Below are positions 33,930 through 44,533 of a DNA stretch of 64,000 nucleotides, piece after piece. Within the stretch, counting starts at the first letter, position 1. The number at the start of each line of letters is the position of its first letter. Both the position numbers and the translations under genes were made by a program. This stretch comes from Metallyticus violacea (taxonomy: Eukaryota; Arthropoda; Insecta; Mantodea; Metallyticidae). The notes under the pieces were generated by a model, which made no database searches, was not told where the DNA came from, and worked only from the letters and a program-made list of their open reading frames with translations. Where the stretch lies: contig CM060831.1 of the NCBI GenBank assembly GCA_030762175.1, positions 80,011,001-80,075,000 on the forward strand, given 5' to 3'.

Positions 33930-34925
33930 TACACAAATGCTAATAAGGGTAACAAAATTGTTATTTTAGATAAAGAAGACAAACAAAGGATGCATGTTTA
34001 CGGAATTTCAGAATCCACACAGTGAAACTTTTGTTAATCTTATTTTGATTTAAAGTAAAACACTAAAAATCATGTCGTCACATTAAAACTCTCTATAAGT
34101 TTCACAAACACACTTATAGAGAGTTTTAATGTGACGACATGATTTTTAGTGTTTTACTTTAAATCAAAATAAGATTAAAGGATGCATTATTATAAAAGTG
34201 AGGAACTTGTCAAAGTTAAAACAAACCTACTGAATAAATGTATTAAATCCACAGAAGTCTTGAAAAAGAAGTACCCTGATTCCATAAACAGAACGATATA
34301 AAATTAAGTCCATAACCCATCTTTAGCCAGAATATATGACCTTCCAAAGGTCCACAAACCTGAGAGAAGTATGGGGCCAATTACTAACAATAAAATAATC
34401 CAAGCTACCATTTAGAAAAATGGTTATCACTACAGTTTCATTCACTAACTAAATTTGATAGCTTAAGTTTAAAAACTCCCTAGATCTCATTATAAAATAA
34501 AGACCGAAAATTATCACTGAATGACAAGCTGGTTCCTTTTGATGTCAAAGTCTGTTTCCCAGCATATCACAGAATAAATTATTAGCTTTTTAAGAAAAAG
34601 GTTACAATCAGCCAACCGAACAGTAGAACACATCAAAGAATAAATTGAATTCACCAAATTGTGCTTAAATCAAGCAATTTTTATATTTGAAGACAAAATC
34701 TTTACACAGAAAACAGGACTATTAAAGGACAGTCCATTATCACTTTTACTAGCCAACTTATTCATGGGCTATTTTGAGATGCACATCCCTAATGCTTTCA
34801 TCCACAATTTATTGTTTATAGCATTATTGTGTCCAAATTTAAAGAATGTTCCAGGTAATTATATATATATAGAAATAGAACCAAGCATCTGCTTAAAGAG
34901 TTTAAGCATCCAAGGAACCATTTGA
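33930..34925 (+). mobile_element. Penelope-like element, RT fragment interrupted by a palindrome
   Basis: ANKGNKIVILDKEDKQ starts the RT; later LKSEEL-like, ARIYDLPKVHKPE and a frame at 34659-34925 (KTGLLKDSPLSLLLANLFM, the GxPLSP-type motif) follow the order of the 26140 copy. Between 33995 and 34186 a foldback insert interrupts it. Many stops; ends near 34925 before the catalytic block. Confidence 0.8.
33995..34186. mobile_element. 192-bp foldback insertion with 10-bp target duplication
   Basis: AAAGGATGCA occurs at 33985-33994 and 34177-34186, on both sides of material absent from the other Penelope copies. Inside, 34034-34100 and 34112-34178 are a perfect 67-bp inverted repeat around an 11-nt loop. 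The left side contains CACACAGTGAAACTT, resembling Penelope ends. No coding sequence. Confidence 0.8.
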
Positions 34926-34929
34926 AATT

Positions 34930-35726
34930 TCAAAATGAGGTGAAAGCTAAAAATTAATCAACAATGGTTTTAAGCTTTCCTCTCCAATATTCAAATTGAC
35001 AATCATGTCTTTTATTTAAATTACATTTATGTTCGATAGGTAGTTATTCAGATTGGGAAGTTTTGAAATGAAAGCCACCTACAAAAACAGTGTGTGAAGT
35101 TTAAATATTCATATTATTTTACATCACAACAATTACTTAAGAGAATAAAGTTTCACTTCCCTATAATTCAGGATAATGTTCTTAAAAGTAGGTCAGCATT
35201 AAGCTAGCTAATAATCCAGATATGTGACATTTCCTTATTAATGAAGTTCTCTCTTAAATACAACAGCATACTAACTTTTTTAATCAGCCTTATTTATGGA
35301 GGGATTAGGAAAAAAATATTTCTACAAATAAATTTAAGCTATAAATCATTTTAATCAGTATTAGCATGAAATACAAAAGTTGTAACAGTCTTATCATCAT
35401 GCATATACTATTAGCTGCAAAACAGTTTTCAATAAGAAACTACCTTGAGTATTTGTGTATTATAATATTAAAAGTTATACATTAATTGAATCAGTTATTT
35501 CAGAAATACAACATGACAATTTGGCAGTTTAGAGCAGACTAGATTCACAGAGAATATATCAAGTTCAAGTTTGTGTACAAATCACTCTTGTGCTCAATTT
35601 CTTAACATTTTGTAAGAGCTAATAACTTTATGATTAGTATGAAAAGAAGAATTATATGTAATTCATATGCATTGTTTCTGCAATAAGTGGAAATTATTTG
35701 TTGTCGTCGTTGAACATCACTGTTAA
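34930..35726. other. Intergenic, nothing recognised
   Basis: AT-rich, no repeat or protein match seen. Confidence 0.45.
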
Positions 35727-35878
35727 TTTAAAATGATACACTATGGGTAACTTATTTACACACTTCACTTACTATATTTTCCTAAGTTGGAATGCTGGTT
35801 CCCAAAACATTGTTCCAACTTAGGAAAATATAGTAAGTGAAGTGTGTAAATAAGTTACCCATAGTGTATCATTTTAAA
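35727..35878. repeat. Perfect 66-bp inverted repeat, 20-nt loop
   Basis: Arms 35727-35792 and 35813-35878 are exact complements, containing TTTACACACTTCACTTACTA. The loop is TGCTGGTTCCCAAAACATTG. The ACACTTCACTTACT core is shared with Penelope ends. Confidence 0.95.
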
Positions 35879-36897
35879 CATAATGGCTTCACTGTGAACA
35901 GCTTAAAAAATTATACATATAAATCACTGTCATATGTAACAGTTACCTTGATTTCTTAATGATTTGTTCAATTTAGCAGATATATCCCTATGTTTTTAGT
36001 TTTAATTATAACAAATATACTATTGGAGTCATTTGGGTTTATTTTTTGTAACCATCTATTGACAGTGGCTTAGAAGTTCTAGTAAGAAAAAAAATTGTGA
36101 TAAATATCCTAAAAATGCTATTCCAAATTTGAGGGTGAAAGGCATTGCTTATTCATAATGGGTGGATGTTGATGACTTAAATACAGCTGGAAAAGATCAA
36201 TAAAATGCCTTTATATTCATATAAAAATACTTGAAGTTTTAAAAAATCAAAAGCAAAGACTGTATATGGAAAGATAATAAAAATAAAAGAGTAGATGGTT
36301 TTTAAAAAAATATTACAATTCCCCTCTTGTTTCTGAAGTACTGAAAAATTAATTCTGAGTAAAAAGCAATTCAGAGACAAAATAACAATGAATAATGTTA
36401 AAAATATTAATAATTACACAACACAATTCCTATAGAATGCAGAAGATTTATTGAATGATGAACTAGTATTCTAAGTAACAAAACAATGCATGACCTAACC
36501 AAAAATAGGGAAATTCTCTCTGACAAGACTGGAAAACAAGCAAAAATCTCTATGTATTACTGTCTCCTAGAGATTACTTGAGGATAGTAAGAGTTATTTT
36601 TGAATGGTTCTAAGCACATAACCCCTACAGCTTGCAATATACATCCTATTTAAAACTTTCTGGCACAGAAATGCGAATAGGGCTACCATACTCTGAAATG
36701 TAACTCTCTTTCCCTCAACAGTGGTGCCAACTTATATGAGTCTGGTGGGGGCTTGAGCCACCCCAAATTAATTACCTTTTCTTCTTCTTTTTTTAAGTAA
36801 TTCTCAGATTTGAATAAATGCTGTTATCTTTAGCAAGAAATCAGACTTGCACAGTATAATAGAAGCTTACCAAGTATCCAAGAAGGGATTTTTTTTT

Positions 36898-37172
36898 GAA
36901 TAGTATTTAATACCTGTTTTTTTTACTGAAACACCACAAGTGGTGGACACTGATGATACATGAAATAATAAATTGGAAAAGATTTTTTTTCCTTTCTTTT
37001 TTTAAGGAAGCATTCCACACCTAAGTTCAGGGCACCTCCCTGGCATTTGCCATTTATGAGGATTGAGGAAAATCTGCAAAAACTTAAGCCAGGATGATCC
37101 TTATGGGAATAGAATGGAACCCCAGACTTCCCTCTCACAAGTCTGTGCCTCAACTACCTTGGCCACTGACAG
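36898..37172 (-). mobile_element. Full-length SINE family B
   Basis: Inverted copy from the 3' end at TATTTAATACC to the tRNA-Leu-like head at CTTGGCCACTGACAG, with moderate divergence. Confidence 0.85.
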
Positions 37173-37599
37173 TCCAAGAAGGGAAGACAATACAGAGGAT
37201 GTGTAGTCTCACATGCACAAGGTGCAATTAAAGGTACTTTGAAACTCTTTGAAAATTTTGATTTTCTCACCCTCCTGTTTGCACATTAACAATTGATACA
37301 TTAATTAACAGTCAGTTGGCAGGTGCAGAAAGTCTTTAATTTGCACTCTGTAAGTGCTGTCTTAGTTCAGTGACATAATGGATACATTTGTAATTAAGCA
37401 ACCGTGAATTGATAATACCCTTGCACAATGTTTTCAGAACTTCTAATTTACCTGTAATTCAGCAACAAGTGCTTCGTTTCTGATAGCACATGTGATTTAA
37501 AATCCAGAGATAGTGAAAAGTAATAAGGGAGAAAAAAAAGAATGATATTAGATGTAAAAATTGTACTTACGAAGCTGTAGACAATGGAGTGGTAATATA

Positions 37600-37697
37600 T
37601 GTTACATTAATGCTTTCAGTTGTTAACACTAACTCCACTTACTTATTTAAATAAGTAAGTGGAGTTAGTGTTAACAACTGAAAGCATTAATGTAACA
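37600..37697. repeat. Perfect 98-bp palindrome without spacer
   Basis: 37600-37648 and 37649-37697 are exact complements centred on TTATTTAAATAA. The arms contain AACACTAACTCCACTTACTT, the Penelope-end motif. A copy of its left flank occurs before 30037. Confidence 0.95.
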
Positions 37698-38051
37698 GAT
37701 ATTAGATGTTTTTGATAGTGGTGTTTCAGATTATGAAACTTTGCAGTTGCAGAGAAATATATGTGTGAAGGTTCTGAGTAACATCATTAAGGCTTTTGGG
37801 GATGAAAACAAATGTTCATGAAATTGTTTCTGAATTTCCCTGCTCACCAATGCATTCCATCCACCAACTTTATCATTTGTATCACTTTGCAGATTTCTTT
37901 CTAGACCTAATTTTTTAACAATTCCTTACTACTATACAAATAACGAAATATCTGTTTACATATAAAATTATCTGAAACTATATTTTGCTAAAGTAAGTCC
38001 TTTCTCAGAATTAATACTATGCATATTTCTTTCCTTGGTCTTCTGAGCTTT

Positions 38052-38055
<4 letters not shown>

Positions 38056-38106
<51 letters not shown>
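38056..38106. repeat. 51-base poly(A) run
   Basis: Uninterrupted A tract. No retroposed gene is recognisable immediately 5' of it, so it may be a decayed retroposon tail or a polymerase-slippage tract. Confidence 0.95.
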
Positions 38107-38108
<2 letters not shown>

Positions 38109-38109
38109 G

Positions 38110-39840
38110 CCATTGTGGCCCAGTACTGCAAAAAATTATTGAGCCATTTTGATAATTACTGTACAGCTCTACTTTCCTATCTTGTGATGAAACAAATTTC
38201 TTCAAATTGGAAAATTGACCAAACATTTTTCATGCTGATTTGTACACCTTGCATTTCTCACTGGTATGTCACATCTCAAAACTGAAGCAGGTTTTCCTGC
38301 CTTCTAGGACCATAATTAATACAAGTACTTTAATCAGCTATTATTATAACCAAAATCGCCCAGATATGTTTCAGATTCAGTAGAGAAACATTTGTTTTAT
38401 ATAAGCAACGCATGTCTTGCCAAAAATTCCAAAGTTCTGTACTTTACGACCTTGATCATTTTTCCTTAGCTAAGGAGACAAAGAACCGAATCTCATAAAG
38501 TTTTATGGGAGCCCTGCCATAAAAACCAAACATTAGGTGCCGTTAGCCAGGGTGAGAAAAATCGTCCAAAGGAACCTTGCAAATTTCTTTCTGGGGAAGA
38601 GACAATACACAACTCTGATAAAGAAGATTACAGTATATTTGTTAAGTAAAACAGACACTAGGGGAGATCCAAGAAAAAAAGAGATTAAAGACTTGATCAC
38701 GGAACCCCCCCCCCACCAAGTGAAAAAATAGCACGAAAACATCTGCCTATAAGGAAATATCACGAATCAGAGCCTATGGAGCATGCAGAAAACAAATAAT
38801 TACATCTCTATCATTTCCAACCAGAACATTTATAAAAATCAAAGTCCCGGCAGTTAGGGCAGCCAAAGCAGTCAATTCAGTTTGCGAATTCAGCTCAGTT
38901 CATTTCAAGAGCCACATCAGTGTTAGTCAATATTTAATTCAAGAGCCATTTTGCTCATCAGTATCATGTTTATAGTGTTATAATCACAAGTATTGTAGTT
39001 TGTGCTCCTTTAATTACTATCTCCTGGAGTGTTGTATTCACTAATGGACACTTTGGCAAACTGTGATAATACATTGAGTGAACATTTTAGTGAAATGATT
39101 GGTAGGCAGTTTGTGACTTCAGCAGAGATCCGTGCTGTATACCTGTTGTAAATCTGTGTCAGTGAAAGGCGTGACAAAGTCCATTCTAGGAAAGAATATG
39201 ACAGTTGATTGCATGTGCTCGCGCCTAAATTGAAGCCATATTAGAAGAGTATTAGGTGTCAATAGCAGATGCGTAGTGATCCCATGAATGAATCCCATTG
39301 AACTTTCAAGGTTCCAACTGGCGAGAATAGATTCCTTGGCCCTGAGAGAACAGACAGAAATAAAGACCATCTGGAGAACTTACAGAACTCTTTTAATTCA
39401 AGAATGTAATCCCTTTTTATTTCAGTCTCCCTGGAAACGTTATTCACGTTCCTAAAATAAGACACTAGTAAATTCTCATGTGCCGACGTTGTGACAAGGA
39501 CTTATACAACACCACAGCATAGAAGCAGGGAAAAAGAAGAGAGTAGAAGAAGCAGCAGGAAGCAGTCATCTAAGTACGAAATTGTATTTACTTCCACTTC
39601 CTCTATATGCCTAATTTCGGAGCAGGAACCAATAGGGTTCTTTTTCTCTATCTCCACCATCCTAAGTCATGACCTGATGAGGATTCTAAGAACTCAAAAT
39701 AACCCAAAAATAAATCATGCTCCTGACACTGCCTTCTGTCAACAATAAAACTCCTTCTATATATTAAATAATCCTCTCAATTCCCCTACAAATGAAAAAT
39801 AGTGCTTCAAAACTGAGAACATCAAAACATTGATTCCATT
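38110..39840. other. Intergenic, nothing recognised
   Basis: Contains several short open frames (for example 38537-38731, 39119-39370) without family signatures, and a run of ten C at 38705-38714. Confidence 0.4.
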
Positions 39841-39939
39841 TAAATGTAAAATTGGAACTTAACACAGTGAAGCCAATCATATTAATGGATATCATTGTAT
39901 GATTCAGTTGAACTACACACTCTTAAAGCTTCACTTACT

Positions 39940-40000
39940 TTTCATAAATGTATGGAACCGGTTTCGAGAACATTTTGTTCCCATCTTCAGCCATGCTAAT
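39940..40000 (-). ncRNA. Hammerhead-like motif, left arm
   Basis: The exact complement of the + strand motif at 40020-40085. Confidence 0.6.
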
Positions 40001-40019
40001 CCATGATCCGACAGTTGAA

Positions 40020-40085
40020 CCTTAGCATGGCTGAAGATGGGAACAAAATGTTCTCGAAACCGGTTCCATACATTTATGAAAAGTA
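40020..40085 (+). ncRNA. Hammerhead-like motif, right arm
   Basis: CTGAAGA, stem II GGGAAC-AAAAT-GTTCTC (one wobble), GAAAC-CG-GTT as cleavage triplet (a permitted NUH), and stem I from ATGG before the core with CCAT after the triplet. As in the other copies, one T separates the core from stem II. Confidence 0.6.
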
Positions 40086-40184
40086 AGTGAAGCTTTAAGA
40101 GTGTGTAGTTCAACTGAATCATACAATGATATCCATTAATTGATTCCATTGTTAATTCAACTGGTCTATAGCTACTTTTTATTT

Positions 40185-40290
40185 TAAATAGCATTTAATG
40201 CCCATTTTTACTGCTGAGGCATCTGGGCCCTGTGATACATGAGATGAAATGATAAATTGGGAAAGGATTTATTTATAAGGAAGGAAATGA
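40185..40290 (-). mobile_element. SINE family B, 3' fragment
   Basis: TACATGAGATGAAATGATAA and AATTGGGAAAGGATT match the 3' body; it stops at AAGGAAGG before the tRNA head. Confidence 0.7.
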
Positions 40291-40339
40291 TTTGTTTTAA
40301 AAAGCAATATGGACAAGTAATTTCCAAATAAAATATGGC

Positions 40340-41300
40340 TGCTGGCAAAACAAAAACGAATGAGGCATTGTACAAATGGTATGAGTAGAATAGCAGGGAA
40401 AATCGTGGTCATTCAAGCATAGCAGGGCAGTTGCTCTGGCAAATTAACAGGCAAAAAGATTTTTGGCTAGTTCCAGCTGTTTATTCAGATTCTGTAAATA
40501 CCACAACACTGTGAACAGAAATATGTATAGTGCAAGTATGAGACATATTCATCTGGTGAAAATGGGCCTGTTTTGGTGCACCTTGCCTGAGAATACCCAA
40601 GCTTCAAGTCTTCAAAAAAACCTCGGCAAAAAGCCAGAAATGAATATATTTTAGCATCATAGATGGGAGACAAACATCATTATTCCTGAAAAGAGTGAAC
40701 AGCCAAAAGCTCTTTAAACTGTAATATCCATGATACTTGTTCATTATTATAATTAAAAAATGCTTGTTTTACTGTAGACAACTTTATTTGGTTTCTTAGC
40801 AATGCTGTGCCAGCAATAAGAAGCCATTAAATCAATAAATTCCAAAGTAAAGTGAAAGCTATACATTTACTAGATAATGTATCTGCACATCAAGAGTATG
40901 TTGCCCTCTAGACTTGTCAATGCTTGGAAAAGAATTTTGCATAGCAGTGAAAAAGTTTATATTAGTGAAAGTAAAATAAAAATCAATGGGTATCATGAAG
41001 CACAGAATGCAAGAGGCAAAATTTCCATTGCATTAGAAGATGCAGAAAACTGGATGAACAATAATGGTGATCCAAGTTGCTATATTATGAATGAAGAGAA
41101 AATTGGGAACTATAAAGAACTGTATGGATTCTTATGAGTACCAATTTCAAAAATATCATTAAATGGCATTAAGCAACATTTGAACTGTCATTGATTTTGT
41201 TGAACAAAGTGACAATAAGGAAATTTCTGCATATTATAACCATGATGCATCTGCATGAATAATGGTGAAAATGTATGAAAAACCACAAAAAGACGTTTCT
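40340..41300 (+). mobile_element. Tigger/pogo-like transposase relic
   Basis: In broken frames: TNEALYKWYE (DNA-binding domain), then KMGLFWCTLPENTQAS, the conserved 'GLFWR.LP..T' stretch, then LLDNVSAH near 40860, the second catalytic Asp region of pogo-type DDE domains. A frame at 40877-41137 adds RLVNAWKRIL, part of the C-terminal region, so there is an internal deletion between them. Not functional. Confidence 0.7.
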
Positions 41301-41761
41301 TCAAACCAAGTAAGAGAAAGCATTAACACATACCTTTTGCAGTGAATAACATACTACTCTATATGCTTGTCAATGTTTAGAAAAGAATTCTGTATGATAG
41401 CAGTGAAGAAGTGTGTATTATTGATAGTGAAATAAAAATACTGATTGCAGGAGACACAATGATACAAATATTCAAGGATATAATGAAATGGTATCTGAGT
41501 ACAAGTTTCCAGATACATTCATGATATTGTCCTTCTGAGAATATTTTCATTATAAAAAACTTCTTGAAGAACAAAACTAGAATTACAACCAGGAGAATTC
41601 TCCATACTGCATATTAGAGCCTACTAGGTTGTACCTATACTTATTGTAAATAAGCAATGAGATTCAAATGGAAGGAGAGTTGCTATAAAATGGTTAGTAC
41701 ATTATAATTACGATCATTGTATGATTAAGTCAAACTACACACTTTTATTGCTTCACTTGTT

Positions 41762-41818
41762 TGTAAATGTAGAACTAGTTTCACGAACCCATTGTTTGCA
41801 TCATCAGCTAACTGTTCA
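41762..41818 (-). ncRNA. Hammerhead-like motif, left inverted end
   Basis: On the - strand: CTGATGA, hairpin GCAAAC-AATGG-GTTCGT with one mismatch, GAAAC-TA-GTT, then CTACATTTAC; TAG before the core can pair with CTA after the triplet. Confidence 0.55.
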
Positions 41819-42984
41819 CTGCTGGATAATTTGTTAAGCTGTAGGAATATGTATTCTGCTCTAGTGGAGGGGCGATGAACTCAAAAGTTTATGTTTTCAT
41901 CCCCGGAAGTGTCAAAGTTCATTAACTCTCTTTTATTTGTAAATATAGATTTTTTTTCCCATGTTGCTAATTCTGTAGGTCCTTGTACTGATTTTAATAA
42001 TGTTGCTTTATTCACTATATTATGGTACTCAGCATTTCCATACATATTTCAAATATGGTACTGATATGTTGATATATTTGCCATAGTTAAAAAAAAATCA
42101 TTGATAATGCCATAAAACTTCTGAACATACAAAATAAAGACATATCATCCCCAAATGAAACAGAAACAAATAGCATGTTACCATTCTTCGACATTAAAAT
42201 AATAAAGCGTCAAGGAAACCTGGAATTTGGAATTTACAGAAAGAATACACACATAGACCATCATATCAAAGCTGACAATTTTTACCCCACAACACACAAA
42301 CTCAACTGCTTAACACACCAGCTAGTTAACCTACAAATTAGCAAATAAAAATATTTTAAAGAATACAAATATATATAATGAACAGCGGTAAAAAATGTTT
42401 TAGAAAAGAACTAGTACACAAAAAAAAAAAGAACAGAAATTCAAGAGGCAAAATCTTATTAAAGAAACCACAACACTTTCAGCAAGAAAAGATTTTTAAA
42501 ACATTTACATATTATCCATGGTCTACGGAAAAAGTTCAAGATTTTAATATCAAATTGGCACCACTAAACCTATTTAATGTTAAAAATCTCGTGATAGACA
42601 ATGTTAATGAGTATTCCACAAGAGAAAAAAGCAGGTATTTACTGAATAAGTTGTGCAGAATGTGAAAAAATCTACATTGGAAAAACAAAGAGAAACAAAG
42701 ACACATGGTTGAAATAACATTTCAGGAACATAAAATACAAGTAGTTGGAGAAATCAGGAGTAGAATATCATTTCTGGACTGAAAACCACGATATAGTAAC
42801 TAGAGCAAAATTATTAAAATCAGTACAAAAACCTACAGAATTAGCAACATGGGAGAAAAATTTACATTTATAAATATAGAGACAGTTAATGAACACATCT
42901 GGGGATGAAAACATAAAATTCAATTTCATCACCCCTCCACCAGAGCAAAATATACATTCCCACAGCATAACGAATTATCCAGCA

Positions 42985-43040
42985 ATCGACAATTAGCTGA
43001 TGATGGGTTTGTGAAACTAGTTCCACAAATTATTAACAAG
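42985..43040 (+). ncRNA. Hammerhead-like motif, right end, stem II shortened
   Basis: CTGATGA (42997-43003), only nine bases before GAAAC, then TA-GTT. Compared with the inverted copy at 41762-41818, about ten bases of stem II are deleted, so this copy is probably inactive. Confidence 0.45.
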
Positions 43041-43130
43041 TGGAGCAATAAGGTGTGTAGTTTGACTTAATTATACAATACTCTTAATTATGCGATTAGC
43101 TTCACTGTACAAGTTCCAATTAACAGTTTT

Positions 43131-44379
43131 AGTTAATTATAAGTAATTTATTCCCTGATTTAATTACCACTTTTTGTTATGGATATTATGTTATTCATAT
43201 TCTGAACAGAATATTTTTAAGAATTATCTGGTAAACATCAACCTGCAGATGGGAGAGGGAAAATTAAATTTGCCCTCTACATAATTATAGATCTATAATT
43301 TATATCTCATCAATGTTAAAATCTGAACATTATTAAAACTTAATTTTTTTTCCATATTAAACAGAAATTACTTGACTTTTAAATGTGTGGTATAATGGTT
43401 TGCATGGCAAATGTACTCATACCTCTTTAACGTTATATTTCTTGTTGATATTAACATATTACTATTTTGTAAAACTTCTGCCAGTGCAATAAATTGATGC
43501 CAGGTCTCAGTACTGGACCACAGTACAGGAATTGAGAAAGGACTGCTATACTGTATTAAACTTAAATCTTAAAGGGCAACAAAAATCTTAAATCAAACTA
43601 CAAATCACATTCAGTAATAACATTATAAGACAGTTGGGCAATAAAATATGAGCTATTTTACATAAAAACATTTCTCACTTCGTCAAACCTGAAAAAGAGA
43701 AATTTTATGTGACTGCTGAATGAGAGTTCAATGCATGCAGAAAAGTATATGATCTGCAGACGTTGAAACAATTCTACTTAAAATTGTTCAAAATGTACTG
43801 TTTAAGTTTATCATTTACAATTAAACTAAAAAGATTAAATCACTTTGCATTAATTGCAAATAGTATTGAGGATTATAAACCTTTTGCACTTTGAATATAA
43901 AACTATTCACAGACCATCGCTAACTAGGAAATTATATAAACTAAATAAGAACATGAAGTAAAAAAAATATGATACTGATTTCTAATGCCAAAAGTTGAAA
44001 ATCTCTCTTAAGAAATATATCTTCTAGTAAAATCAAACATACATTACATTTGATGTCAATTTGTATTTTATATGTTGCACTCTATAAGTAGAGTTTAATT
44101 CACTCAAATAACATTATACATTTTAAAATAAAGGATTGAAACATTCCCTGCTTGTAACTAGAAAAAATGAAACAATGTAGACTATCAATCTTAGCTGACA
44201 CTTTTTCTTGAGAGCCAATTAAGATACAAGCTGCAAACATCTGTGATTAACATTCCTACTGCCATTGATTACATAAAATAGTTGCCTTACATAATACTTA
44301 AGCTATATAGTGACCTATATAAGTGTATTAAAATATTCAATATTTGGTTCATAAAAACTGGAGAGCAAGCTAAACTTGT
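43131..44379. other. 3' flank of the - strand gene
   Basis: AT-rich. It would hold the 3' UTR of the - strand gene that ends at 44380. No other feature seen. Confidence 0.4.
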
Positions 44380-44533
44380 TCAATGCCTCATGCTATATCT
44401 GACTATGTTGTTGGCTGTCTGGTCCAGTTCCCATACTCCAATATGAGCCTCTTCCACATCAGAATTGAACTTACGCCTTGGACTATACACTACTGCAAGC
44501 TCATGGTTTGCTGTCCTGGTACAGTGATTAACC
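44380..44533 (-). CDS. - strand gene, exon 3 (terminal)
   Basis: Acceptor CACTTCTAG, then G completes an Arg codon and the frame reads VNHCTRTANHELAVVYSPRR, then KFNSDVEEAHIGVWELDQTA and a C-terminal RYSMRH before TGA. The amphipathic, acidic-then-basic composition looks coding, and the phase fits exon 2 exactly. Too short (50 codons) to stand out by itself. Confidence 0.65.

Larger units (their letters stand above)
39881..40140. repeat. Perfect 119-bp inverted repeat carrying a hammerhead in each arm
   Basis: Arms 39881-39999 and 40022-40140 are exact complements separated by 22 bp. Each arm contains the Penelope terminal sequence (TTCACTTACTTTTCAT, GAACTACACACTCTTAAAGC) and a complete hammerhead-like motif oriented outward from the centre. 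The left flank continues with CAGTGAAGCCAATCAT as at 18201-18218. Confidence 0.95.
41700..43130 (+). mobile_element. Penelope-like element with inverted terminal copies, RT core deleted
   Basis: The left end (41700-41950) is the inverted complement of the right end (about 42880-43130), including a hammerhead-like motif in each. Between them, LPFFDIKIIKR and LEFGIYRKNTH (42180-42255) are post-RT blocks, and CAECEKIYIGKTKRN near 42650-42695 is the GIY-YIG endonuclease. The YVDD-bearing core is absent. The tail 'ELATWEKNLH' is intact near 42840-42870. Confidence 0.82.

Noticed and set aside
38056..38106. Processed pseudogene tail
   Set aside because: No coding or UTR match could be found 5' of the A run or on the complementary side.
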